Below, in pieces: positions 35,177 to 42,409 of a DNA stretch of 44,622 nucleotides. The translations under genes were made by a program, and so were the position numbers. Source of the DNA: an uncultured Prevotella sp. (GTDB lineage: Bacteria; Bacteroidota; Bacteroidia; Bacteroidales; Bacteroidaceae); the NCBI GenBank assembly GCA_900552675.1, contig USAI01000007.1:1-44622 (forward strand), in the 5' to 3' direction. The notes under the pieces are model-generated. The model was not told the DNA's origin. It ran no database searches and saw only the letters and a program-made list of their open reading frames with translations. The stretch's first letter is position 1, and each line of letters opens with the position of its first letter.

Positions 35177-35557
35177 TTATTGTTTCGTCAATGTTAATTT
35201 GTTTCCTTCTTCATCCTTAACAACAAGATTTTTACTTGTTAAAGAGGTGACTGTCCATTCTGCTGTATCATCGTCATCCCAATTAATCTTCAAAACTTTT
35301 TTGCTGGCATTGTAAGAATAGCTGAAAGATTCTTCGTAAACCCCATCTTTGTCAACCTCTTTCATGGTTCCTTTTCCATTCGATTTGAAAGTGATGAGCT
35401 GGTATCCCTCATCATCACTCCATTTCCATGTTCCAACGATACTTTCTACAATCTCTGTGTTGTTACCACCATCGTCATCGTTGTCGTCACTTGAGCAACT
35501 GACAAATGACAATCCCATAAAAAGAATTGCGAGCAATGCTAATGTTTTTATTCTCAT
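35177..35557 (-). CDS. Small surface-type lipoprotein, lipocalin-like
   Basis: The protein has 126 residues from ATG 35557; a GTG at 35569 lies within the conserved upstream block and is less likely. The signal peptide ends LSFVSC, then SSDDNDDDGG. The mature domain has ESIVGTWKWSDDEGYQLITF, SYSYNASKKVLKI and LTSKNLVVKDEEGNKLTLTKQ, a compact lipocalin-like beta domain as in the 34279 product (which ends SKKQLILKDDEGDTYTF). The two are therefore probably diverged paralogues. Function unknown; surface exposure is inferred from the acidic stretch. Confidence 0.82.
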   Translation of the reverse strand: MRIKTLALLAILFMGLSFVSCSSDDNDDDGGNNTEIVESIVGTWKWSDDEGYQLITFKSNGKGTMKEVDKDGVYEESFSYSYNASKKVLKINWDDDDTAEWTVTSLTSKNLVVKDEEGNKLTLTKQ

Positions 35558-35573
35558 AATTTCGTACACTATG

Positions 35574-35590
35574 TTCGTGTCGTGCGCAAC
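35574..35590 (-). promoter_or_regulatory. Conserved lipoprotein promoter/leader block, copy 2
   Basis: The exact 17-mer GTTGCGCACGACACGAA on the minus strand, again followed by CATAGTGTAC, lies 17 bases before ATG 35557. The gap 35591-35767 shows no gene. Confidence 0.7.
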
Positions 35591-35767
35591 TTTTAAAGTG
35601 AATAATTATAAATGAATAATACCTCTAACCGTATATCCGCGGCTTTTGTGGTTAAAGGTTATATCTGTATTTAATATTTACGAAATATCCATATTTGTAA
35701 TGTCTGCTATTCCTGCTAATTATATTGGCTTTTTCTGTCTATTCTTTATTTGTGGTCTACTAATTTA

Positions 35768-36355
35768 TCATTTTCTGAAAGTACCTTCGTAGTGCAATAT
35801 ATGACGTTTTTGATCATCATAATCATAATTACCATTAATGTCAATAATTATATTTTTGCCAGAATATGATATCTTTGCTTTTCCATAAATAGTAATCCAG
35901 CCAGAGCCTTTGATTTTTGCCATGCACGCATAGCTATGTTTATAAGTACCGCCTCCTACTTCATAAGTTCCAGCATACCATAAAGGGTCTGTAGGTATCT
36001 CATATTGGTAAAAACTTTCTTCTATCCATACCTGATAATTACCATCGCTGCTCGTTAATGCTAATATCTTCCAATTAGTACCTGTGTTATTAATTGCTTC
36101 AAGATGCAGCTCTATCTTCATTATTGCAGTAGACATTTCAATGTATGTATTTTTAAGAGAGAATGGATTATAAAGCCAAGATTTGTATGGACTTTTGTTC
36201 GCATTACCGCCATTTTCTCCATTAGTGCCTGCACCAGAATTGTTTCCATTGTTTACAATTTCATCATCGTCATCCTCTGAAGAACAGCAACCTGTCAACA
36301 TAGTACCCATCATTGTAAAAAAGAACAATAATGAAAATAATTTTATTTTCTTCAT
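35768..36355 (-). CDS. Surface-type lipoprotein of unknown function
   Basis: The protein has 195 residues. The signal peptide MKKIKLFSLLFFFTMMGTMLTGC is close to that of the 34689 gene; CSSEDDDDE follows the lipobox. A Gly/Asn-rich linker (NNGNNSGAGTNGENGGN) leads to a beta-rich domain of about 140 residues with tryptophans and a repeated ISYSGKNIIIDINGNYDYDD-like strand pattern. This mature domain is not similar to those of the three smaller neighbours, so the same promoter/signal cassette carries a different cargo. No known family is recognised. Confidence 0.78.
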   Translation of the reverse strand: MKKIKLFSLLFFFTMMGTMLTGCCSSEDDDDEIVNNGNNSGAGTNGENGGNANKSPYKSWLYNPFSLKNTYIEMSTAIMKIELHLEAINNTGTNWKILALTSSDGNYQVWIEESFYQYEIPTDPLWYAGTYEVGGGTYKHSYACMAKIKGSGWITIYGKAKISYSGKNIIIDINGNYDYDDQKRHILHYEGTFRK

Positions 36356-36372
36356 TTCTTATCTGCACTTCA

Positions 36373-36389
36373 TTCGTGTCGTGCGCAAC
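36373..36389 (-). promoter_or_regulatory. Conserved lipoprotein promoter/leader block, copy 3
   Basis: The exact 17-mer GTTGCGCACGACACGAA on the minus strand, preceded by TTAAAG and followed by TGAAGTG, lies 18 bases before ATG 36355, in a gap of only 54 bases after the upstream gene. Confidence 0.7.
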
Positions 36390-36409
36390 CTTTAATTTAA
36401 TAATTTTCG

Positions 36410-37591
36410 TTATAATCTGCCTTGGCATGATGGGCAAACGCCCTTGCCATAACACACTTTACATTCTATTGTATTGCCAAGCATGTCAAGAGTGACCTTG
36501 TTTCCGTTGCAGTTCTGACATACGCCAGTATCATTGCAATGCGCCTTGTCTGTAGCTGACAGTTTCTTGCATTTGTAGCCACCAGAGCTGGCTGATGCTG
36601 AAGACGAATTTCTGCTCACCCCCAATTCTCTGTCATACAGTCCGCTGCTTGCTTGTTGCACGGTTTGGTATGCATTGCCTTTGCTTTGTATATAGCTGTT
36701 GTATGCTGCTTGCACTTCCTCTGCAGATGGGTCTTTGCCGTGCAATTGGCGATAGGATGAGGCGAAGCCTGTTTTCATTTGCATTTCTTCTTGCTTCCAT
36801 TGCATTGCCACTTGCATCATCGAGTAGTTGGCAAGCTGACCAAGGCTTGTATTTACATTGTTTGTAAACTCAGCATTGTTCATAGTTCCTAAACTGGTGC
36901 CTTGTGGCATAGACGCATAGTTGTATCCAGGCATACCATTGTTAGCCTGGCTGGCCGCCATGTAGGCCGTGCCTGCTTCGGCCACAACTTGAAACAGACT
37001 GCTAAAAATGCTGGCCGTGCGTTCAGCTCGTGCATCACGTTGCTCTTCCGCCTCGGCCATTAGTTTACGGCTTTGCTCTTTTAGCTCTTTAGGACAATCG
37101 TCTATGCTGATAACCTGTTCAAAGCTTTCAACGGCCGTACTCCATTTCTTACGATGATAGGCACACATGGCTTTGCCAAAATATGCTTCCTCGCAAGGCA
37201 GATATTTGCCATGATTGCGTATGGTAGATTCAAACAAGTCGTTGGCCTTCTTGTAGTTGCCCAAGTCGAATATTCGTGATGCTTCTTGATACTCAGAAAA
37301 ATATCCGGCCATGTCTTCCAGAATCATTTCGCCATCTTCCTCCGATCGTAGACACAAATACTTTTTGTCAACAGGCACCACTATCTCTAAACCTGTATAG
37401 AAGGTGTCCATATCAAGATTTACGGTTTTCAGCATTTCTGTCGTTAGTCGATACCTGTCGGCCAGCGTTTCAAGCGTCTCACCACGTTGCACAATATGGC
37501 TTAGGTTTACAATATCTTGCCCATAACAGCTGTATGAAAAGGAAGCGAAGACCATTGCAAACATTGCTATTATACGAGAAAAACGTTTCAT
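36410..37591 (-). CDS. Exported LysM protein with TPR-like helices and C-terminal cysteine cluster
   Basis: The protein has 393 residues from ATG 37591; a TTG at 37618 is in frame but would overlap the preceding gene. The signal peptide covers about 1-24. A LysM domain (about 29-75, SHIVQRGETLETLADRYRL) should bind peptidoglycan. TPR-like helices (about 90-170, DLGNYKKANDLFE and KKWSTAVESFEQV) follow, then an Asn/Met/Gln-rich middle. The last 55 residues contain four C-x2-C or C-x-N-C-type pairs (CNDTGVCQNCNGN, CKVCYGKGVCPSCQG) like the DnaJ zinc-finger repeat. A zinc site after a periplasmic LysM is unusual. It is the last gene of the envelope operon. Confidence 0.8.
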   Translation of the reverse strand: MKRFSRIIAMFAMVFASFSYSCYGQDIVNLSHIVQRGETLETLADRYRLTTEMLKTVNLDMDTFYTGLEIVVPVDKKYLCLRSEEDGEMILEDMAGYFSEYQEASRIFDLGNYKKANDLFESTIRNHGKYLPCEEAYFGKAMCAYHRKKWSTAVESFEQVISIDDCPKELKEQSRKLMAEAEEQRDARAERTASIFSSLFQVVAEAGTAYMAASQANNGMPGYNYASMPQGTSLGTMNNAEFTNNVNTSLGQLANYSMMQVAMQWKQEEMQMKTGFASSYRQLHGKDPSAEEVQAAYNSYIQSKGNAYQTVQQASSGLYDRELGVSRNSSSASASSGGYKCKKLSATDKAHCNDTGVCQNCNGNKVTLDMLGNTIECKVCYGKGVCPSCQGRL

Positions 37592-37607
37592 ATATATGCC
37601 GTTCTTT

Positions 37608-38357
37608 TTAATAAACAATGCTCTTTATCTTGGCCTTGCTCATATTGAAGATGGCGGCCTTGCTTGAATTTGTTTTCTTATACGACACCATGCTGTTTGT
37701 TTCGCTGCACACCCAAACCTTCATGCGCATGCCTTTCTTTGTTATGATGGTGGCTTTCTTCGGGTTGGTTGCCGAGGCTGCGGCTTCTACGGTTGCCTGC
37801 TTTATCGAGTCGGCCACTACGGCTTCTCGCTGCGCTTTCAGCCTTGCCTCTTCAGCTTCACGTTCACGCTGGCGCTGTTCTTCAACGGCAAGGTTGGTCA
37901 AGATGTCGCGTGTACCATCAGGATAGCGTATCATAAACACCTCCGACTTTGCCGAATATATCGGTCTATTCTTAGCTTTCTTGTCCGGCTTAAACGACAC
38001 TACGTTAGCATCCATTGTTAGGTTATAGGCTGGCACCTCTCGGCCATCTTTATAATAAACCACAACGGCGTCTTTCGGTATTTGTATGCGTTCAGAGGTG
38101 GCGAGTATTCGCTCGCCATTGGCGTTAAACACTACATTGCCGCGCGTTTTAAACTTTAACATAAACACTTGCTTGTTGTCAACATATTCTTCCGCAGCAT
38201 GTTTGTTGCCAGCCTCTTTAAACAACGTCTTGTCGTTGTTGGTCTGAATAATCTTCACCTCCTTTACACGGCCATCTCGATAGATGATGGCATCTTGGGC
38301 TTTTATTGTTGTGCTTGTCAATCCTAATAGAAAGATCGATATAAAGAAACTTCTCAT
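37608..38357 (-). CDS. Exported protein of unknown function, repeated (Y/R)-x-D-G-R motifs
   Basis: The protein has 249 residues from ATG 38357, which overlaps the upstream gene's TGA as ATGA, a sign of translational coupling. The signal peptide ends TIKAQD (about 1-20). Three related motifs, AIIYRDGRVKEVKI, VVYYKDGREVPAYNL and MIRYPDGTRDIL, mark repeated small beta units. A charged Glu/Arg/Ala helix (about 160-195) and a C-terminal basic segment with TIITKKGMRMKVWV complete it. No named family is recognised with confidence. The location between two LysM genes suggests a periplasmic or outer-membrane assembly role. Confidence 0.78.
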   Translation of the reverse strand: MRSFFISIFLLGLTSTTIKAQDAIIYRDGRVKEVKIIQTNNDKTLFKEAGNKHAAEEYVDNKQVFMLKFKTRGNVVFNANGERILATSERIQIPKDAVVVYYKDGREVPAYNLTMDANVVSFKPDKKAKNRPIYSAKSEVFMIRYPDGTRDILTNLAVEEQRQREREAEEARLKAQREAVVADSIKQATVEAAASATNPKKATIITKKGMRMKVWVCSETNSMVSYKKTNSSKAAIFNMSKAKIKSIVY

Positions 38358-39190
38358 TTTATTACTGTTGTAAGTCCTACCATTAAGCATCCACCTTTAA
38401 TCATATCTCTGGTTTTAAATTCACTTGCCATTATTACATAACCAATGTGTAAAAAAGTAGAATTTCCTTTTCCTGTATTCCACAATTTTATTCCAACAGA
38501 TACATCGGCAGATGCTCCATAAGTAAACTCGGTTTTATCTTCTGCTTCTTGACCAATTTCTATGTTTTTAGGCGTGTTACTTTGAGAAAGTCCTATATAA
38601 GGGTAAAGTTTTCCTTGAATGAGAAAATTATCTGCAATGACCAACTTGCGTCTAACTCCTCCTCCCATCCAAGCAGTTGAAGCTGATGTGGCTTTTCCCC
38701 CAAATTTTAAGTTGCTAATAATAGATGCTGATAAGCAAAATAAATTCGTGCCCAACTCCATTTGTAAACCATACAGCTTTGCATCTGACTGGTATAAGAA
38801 TGAAAAGCTACTACCTCCTCCATATTCTAACAAATTATTGGAGCTTGTTCGGTGGTTAGACATATTTCCGTTATCTTTGGCAACATAACTGTCCGTGTTT
38901 TGTAACTGTTCGTTACGTTTCGTATCTTCATTTACACTTTGTCTCTCTTCTTTAGTGACACTGTTTTGAATGGTACTATTTGTTGGTATGGTAAGTTTCA
39001 GCCCCACATACACCACCCCATCCATATTAGGGTTAGCTTTATCAATATCTTCAACACTCACATTATAATATTCGGCAATGCTTTCAAGGGTTTCGCCACG
39101 CTGCACTACGTGCGAAACGGTTTGGTTCTGTGCCATTGCAAACATGCTTGCGGTGCCAAAAAGCAGTGAAAGAATAGTTCTCTTCATCAT
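38354..39190 (-). CDS. Exported LysM protein with outer-membrane-barrel-like C-terminus
   Basis: The protein has 278 residues from the ATG at 39190 (longer in-frame starts add no signal). The signal peptide ends AMAQN (about 1-21). A LysM domain (about 24-70, SHVVQRGETLESIAEYYNV) is closely related to that of the 37591 gene. A polar linker follows (about 75-120). The last 155 residues alternate short strands with Gly and aromatic residues (SFSFLYQSDAKLYGLQMELG, ASADVSVGIKLW, HIGYVIMASEF), the look of a small outer-membrane beta barrel. It could tether peptidoglycan to the outer membrane, as OmpA-like proteins do by another domain. This role is inferred. Confidence 0.78.
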   Translation of the reverse strand: MMKRTILSLLFGTASMFAMAQNQTVSHVVQRGETLESIAEYYNVSVEDIDKANPNMDGVVYVGLKLTIPTNSTIQNSVTKEERQSVNEDTKRNEQLQNTDSYVAKDNGNMSNHRTSSNNLLEYGGGSSFSFLYQSDAKLYGLQMELGTNLFCLSASIISNLKFGGKATSASTAWMGGGVRRKLVIADNFLIQGKLYPYIGLSQSNTPKNIEIGQEAEDKTEFTYGASADVSVGIKLWNTGKGNSTFLHIGYVIMASEFKTRDMIKGGCLMVGLTTVIK

Positions 39191-39204
39191 AGTGGTAAGT
39201 TTTT

Positions 39205-40083
39205 TTATAGTTGTATAATTAGATAATTGCTCACGCTCCAAAATAGGGTGGGGTTGGTTATTACAAGCACACAATGGCCATCGCCGCTTTCTTCAAAATG
39301 ATAAGAGCGGTTACTGGGTTGTGGCGTCAGGATTTTCGGATTGCTCGACTTCAACGATATTTCGCGACACTTACGAATGTCGACAGCGCTAAACTTGCTC
39401 TTGTCTACATCTTCATAGTTTACTTTCTTCTTTTGCAAGAAGCCGCCTTTCAGCAATCCTGCTGCCGACAGTTGTTTCTTCGTGCCTATTTTTATGTAAC
39501 ACTCGTTTATAATCTCGTCTTGTTTTGATAAGGCTGTTGTAAGGGTTTTCGATTTCTTTTCAGCCCTGTCGGCCCGCGTGCGCATGTCAGACAACGATGC
39601 TCGCAGCTGCGTGATGTCTTTCTTCGAATTGTTTAGGTCGGCTCGCAACGATTGTATCACCTTATCTTTTTCGGCCAACTGTTGGTTAAGAAATTCAACC
39701 ACCTTTTGTAGGCGTTCAACACTTTCAGACGAGCTTCGGTTTGCCAAAGAGTCTTGAAGCAGTTGTATCTTCTTTCTTTGTCGCGCCAAGATATCTGCCA
39801 TGTGGTTTAGGTTGGCTGCTATCTGGTGGCGGTCGAGTTTTACACCGTCACGCCCTTGGTTGGTGAAAAGAATGTTTTCTTGAAGGGCAATGCTGTCTAA
39901 GCCTGTAGCAATAGTGGTAATGATGCCGTTCAGCTCGTTAAGTTGTTGTGTCTTTGTTTTATTCTCTTGTATAATAGAGTCTCTTTCTGCCATGTAGTCT
40001 CCCATATCAACCTTATTGTTTTTGCACGACACGGCCGATAACAGAAGCAACAAAGCAAACGTTGCTTTTGAAAAGTTTATCAT
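39205..40083 (-). CDS. Coiled-coil lipoprotein, first gene of the envelope operon
   Basis: The protein has 292 residues from ATG 40083. The lipobox ends at Cys20 (AVSC), then KNNKVDMGDYMAERD. A long coiled coil (about 35-190) rich in Gln, Leu, Lys and Asp heptads follows, then a small globular C-terminus (about 200-292). The Cys is followed by basic, not acidic, residues, so inner-leaflet retention is more likely than surface export. An in-frame TTG at 40146 would add residues from inside the terminator hairpin and is rejected. The start lies only 11 bases after the T-run of the hairpin at 40095-40184, so expression should depend on read-through. Confidence 0.82.
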   Translation of the reverse strand: MINFSKATFALLLLLSAVSCKNNKVDMGDYMAERDSIIQENKTKTQQLNELNGIITTIATGLDSIALQENILFTNQGRDGVKLDRHQIAANLNHMADILARQRKKIQLLQDSLANRSSSESVERLQKVVEFLNQQLAEKDKVIQSLRADLNNSKKDITQLRASLSDMRTRADRAEKKSKTLTTALSKQDEIINECYIKIGTKKQLSAAGLLKGGFLQKKKVNYEDVDKSKFSAVDIRKCREISLKSSNPKILTPQPSNRSYHFEESGDGHCVLVITNPTLFWSVSNYLIIQL

Positions 40084-40094
40084 TATAAGGGTAT

Positions 40095-40184
40095 AAAAAA
40101 AGGCGTAGAACCGTTCGTGGCTTGCTTTGTATCTGGTTACCGCCAAGTGACCAACTCTACAACAAGCACAGAACGGCTCACGCC
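40095..40184 (-). terminator. Intrinsic terminator / attenuator hairpin before the envelope operon
   Basis: On the minus strand the segment at 40163-40184 pairs with 40102-40124 over about 20 bases with a few bulges, and is followed by seven T (40095-40101). The 38-base apical part has further potential pairs. It ends 11 bases before ATG 40083. Confidence 0.75.
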
Positions 40185-40199
40185 AAAATAGCGTGAACC
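40175..40199 (-). other. Alternative (anti-terminator-like) hairpin
   Basis: On the minus strand GGTTCACGC (40191-40199) pairs with GCGTGAGCC (40175-40183) across a 7-base loop, with one U-G pair. The GCGTGAGCC strand is also the 5' arm of the terminator, so the two hairpins cannot form together. Confidence 0.7.
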
Positions 40200-40490
40200 T
40201 CCTGCAACTTGTTCTCGTAGAGATTTGAATATTGGCGGTATTCGATACAAGAGAACAAGAGCTAAAAGCTCAATATCTTAAAAGTCATAGAACGTAAACG
40301 CCCATTAACAATTTTGAGGTTTGCACCTCGTAAAAGTCTCTGATGTTGTAGGACAGCAATTGTTTTCTGTTGCTTATCCAAGGTTGCGTTTCATTCTTCT
40401 TTAATGTCTGTTTCTTTTCTTCTTTTTTAAAGTTTATGTATGTGTGATAACATTGCAAATGTCAGCAATTATCATCTCTTGCCACCTATT
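40200..40490 (-). ncRNA. Structured leader RNA or small RNA of unknown class
   Basis: The minus-strand sequence between the promoter at 40497-40527 and the terminator is non-coding but rich in local helices: CTTGTTCTC/GAGAACAAG (40208-40216 with 40250-40258), GAATA/TATTC inside it, GAGCT/AGCTC (about 40258-40270) and GAGGT/ACCTC (about 40315-40328). The full transcript from promoter to T-run would be about 395 nt. It matches no RNA class I can recognise (no tmRNA, RNase P, SRP or common riboswitch core motif). It is either the sensing part of an attenuated leader or a stand-alone sRNA that ends at the terminator. Confidence 0.5.
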
Positions 40491-40496
40491 TGCACT

Positions 40497-40528
40497 GCAA
40501 AAGTAATAAATAATCTTCGTACCCCAAG
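40497..40528 (-). promoter_or_regulatory. Bacteroidota-type promoter for the leader RNA / envelope operon
   Basis: On the minus strand CTTG (40525-40528) and TACTTTTGC (40497-40505) are spaced by 19 bases, a good -33/-7 match. Confidence 0.65.
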
Positions 40529-40595
40529 CATGAGATGAGAGATTTTTGAATTTTTATCGATAATGTTCTGTTAAAGGCTACTTATTTGTCATTGA

Positions 40596-40710
40596 AGCCC
40601 CACCCCCGCACCGCTTACGCGGCTTCCCCCTCCCCGTTGGAGAGGGGAGTGAATAGCATTGCTAATCATTGTAGGACGAGGAGCAAACCTTAGTAGGACG
40701 AGGGTCTCCG
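40596..40710. repeat. GC-rich intergenic repeat region flanking the MITE
   Basis: GAAGCC (40596) to GGCTTC (about 40626), and CCCTCCCC to GAGGGG (about 40630-40648), form inverted pairs, and TAGGACGAGG occurs twice (about 40672-40682 and 40692-40702). The sequence is unlike the AT-rich spacers nearby and looks like a dispersed repeat. No gene is seen between 40529 and 41225. Confidence 0.5.
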
Positions 40711-40890
40711 GAGGGCACTGAAAAAGTAAATCCACTTTCAGATTGAAAGCTAATGACAGATAAATCGTAGTTTTATCCTTCTTTCTCTGTCAAATACAGC
40801 CTTATTAAGGCGATTTATAGAAAAAGAAATTATAAATCGTAATATTTTTCCGCTTTAGTCCTTAAAAATGGGGACTTTTTCAGTGCCCTC
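40711..40890. mobile_element. MITE-like element, 180 bp
   Basis: Perfect 17-bp terminal inverted repeats GAGGGCACTGAAAAAGT (40711-40727) and its complement (40874-40890) enclose an AT-rich, non-coding interior. The 9-bp GGGTCTCCG is repeated directly on both sides (40702-40710 and 40891-40899), a target-site duplication. Inside, ATAAATCGTA occurs at 40760-40769 and 40832-40841. There is no transposase gene, so a related IS elsewhere in the genome would move it. The IS family is not identified. The element has landed in a GC-rich repeated spacer. Confidence 0.9.
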
Positions 40891-41015
40891 GGGTCTCCGC
40901 GCCCCGTCCTCCAGCCCCAATACAACCAGCCCTTATTGTTGATAACCTCCCCAAAATATTGTCTATTTCTAATCTTTGCGAGCAAAATAAAAATAGTATG
41001 GCTCAGTACTTGGCC

Positions 41016-41112
41016 CAAGTACTGCAGTAATCTCCATCAAGTACTGCAGTAATCTCGGCCAAGTACTGGAGTAATCTCCATCAAGTACTGGAGTAATCTC
41101 CATCAAGTACTG
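41016..41112. repeat. 22-bp tandem repeat array with palindromic units
   Basis: Four full units CAAGTACTG(C/G)AGTAATCTC plus a CAT or GGC end, at 41016-41037, 41038-41059, 41060-41081 and 41082-41103, with a partial fifth unit to 41112. The first two carry the perfect palindrome TACTGCAGTA. The array is preceded by CTCAGTACTTGG (about 41003-41014), the inverse of the last partial unit CAAGTACTGAG, so it is bounded by inverted copies. There are no spacers, so this is not CRISPR. Confidence 0.9.
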
Positions 41113-41225
41113 AGGCAAGCACCGCCTGTTGGGCCTCTGAACCGATGCTTATTGTGATGTGAAAGCATGGTTCTTGAAGCACTGATAACTGCTTGTTTTG
41201 TGTTAATATGGTGATTGTCAATCTA

Positions 41226-42122
41226 TTACTTTATTTTCTTTTTGCTGGTGGGCACGGAAAACTCGGTTACTTTTGAAATGGCGTTTTCGCCTTGCACCAC
41301 TGATAGGCAGATGTGGGCCGTGCCGTCGCCCAAGCGGTTGTCGGCTTTCAGCATGGCGGTGTAGCGTATGCCTGCACCCGGTTGCAGTTGCTCGACGTGC
41401 ATGCCCGGCGAGATAAAGAGGTGTCGGTTGCCAGTGGCCTCTACCACGGTGGGCTGAATGTCGTGCAAGGTGCTTTGGCCTGTGTTATACACCTCGAATA
41501 TCACTTTGCACAGTTCGCCTCGGCTGATGATGTTGTCTTGGTTGGCATCAACAATGCGGGCGTTACGTATCTCGATGTGCGGGGCATACTTCATGCCTTG
41601 TAACAGGTCGTCAACGCTCGACGAGGCAGGCATCTGTGTGAACGGCTGCTGGGCGCTGTAGGTGCCTGTATAGTCAGACGACGAGAAATCGTACAGGCGG
41701 TCGTCGCCACTGTTTGTGGGGTCAATCACATTGTCGCTGTTGTTATAATTGCTGTTATCATAGTTGTTATAGTTGCTGTTTCCGCCGTAGTTACCATAAT
41801 TATCGCTTCCGCCATCGTTATTATAATAGCTGCTGTCATTGTTGCGACGTGTTGCACGCTCGGCTTTATTGTTACGATACTGAGCAAGGTCGGCTTGTCG
41901 CTGCTGGTCGGCTTGCTGACCAATAACGCCGCCAATGATGGCTCCGCCAGCCATACCCACGATGGTGCCGATGTCGCTACCGCGTGGGCCGTTGCTAATA
42001 CCACCAATGGCCGAACCTAATATTGAACCAAACGATGCTCCGGTGTATGCCCCCTGGCCGGTATAGGTGCCGCAGCTGGCTAACAGCATGGCGACAGTAA
42101 GGGCAATGATGTTATGTTTCAT
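41226..42122 (-). CDS. Glycine-zipper lipoprotein with Asn/Tyr-rich linker and CARDB-like domain
   Basis: The protein has 298 residues. The lipobox ends LLASC (Cys17). Residues about 22-70 are a glycine zipper (GAYTGASFGSILGSAIGG, GTIVGMAGGAIIGGVIGQQ) that could insert in or pack against membrane, as in Rick_17kDa/YMGG-type proteins. A low-complexity Asn/Tyr/Asp/Gly linker (about 85-140) follows. The C-terminal domain (about 175-290) has IEIRNARIVDANQDNIISRGELCKVIFEVYNTG, an Ig-like fold of the CARDB type. Envelope location is clear from the lipobox; function is unknown. A -7 element TATATTTGC is present upstream. Confidence 0.82.
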   Translation of the reverse strand: MKHNIIALTVAMLLASCGTYTGQGAYTGASFGSILGSAIGGISNGPRGSDIGTIVGMAGGAIIGGVIGQQADQQRQADLAQYRNNKAERATRRNNDSSYYNNDGGSDNYGNYGGNSNYNNYDNSNYNNSDNVIDPTNSGDDRLYDFSSSDYTGTYSAQQPFTQMPASSSVDDLLQGMKYAPHIEIRNARIVDANQDNIISRGELCKVIFEVYNTGQSTLHDIQPTVVEATGNRHLFISPGMHVEQLQPGAGIRYTAMLKADNRLGDGTAHICLSVVQGENAISKVTEFSVPTSKKKIK

Positions 42123-42159
42123 AGCGTTATGTCTTTTTTAATGATATCTCTCTACACCT

Positions 42160-42168
42160 GCAAATATA
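42160..42168 (-). promoter_or_regulatory. -7 promoter element for the glycine-zipper lipoprotein gene
   Basis: TATATTTGC on the minus strand, 38 bases before the ATG at 42122. No clear -33 TTTG is seen at the right distance. Confidence 0.5.
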
Positions 42169-42298
42169 CGCTTTTTCCTCATTAGTTGCGTAGAAAATGA
42201 TGTTTATTTTGTTGCTATTATTGTTCAAAAATACGTGTTTGGGGCTCTTTTATAGTCATCTTGTTTAAAAAATGTAAACGTATGTTTGTCTTTTTTTG

Positions 42299-42307
42299 TA
42301 ATTTTGC
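42299..42307 (+). promoter_or_regulatory. -7 promoter element for the secreted protein gene
   Basis: TAATTTTGC at 42299-42307, about 100 bases before ATG 42410, fits TAnnTTTGC; the -33 element is not clear. The gap 42123-42409 holds only these two divergent promoters. Confidence 0.5.
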
Positions 42308-42409
42308 ACATTATTATATTAGTATTGCTTTAGCAAGCAGCAAAGCCGTGTGGCTGAGCTGATAAGAACATGAGTCTGAAAGATAATATACGATAAAGTA
42401 AATAATAGA

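Noticed and set aside
40102..40184. GAGCCGT...ACGGTTC pairing reminiscent of group II intron domain V
   Set aside because: The arms are separated by far more than the short conserved domain V loop, and no intron ends or reverse transcriptase are present.
40830..41018. 62-codon minus-strand open frame overlapping the MITE end
   Set aside because: It runs across the MITE terminal repeat and target duplication; it is an accident of insertion.
41016..41112. CRISPR array
   Set aside because: The 22-bp units are contiguous with no spacers and no cas genes are nearby.
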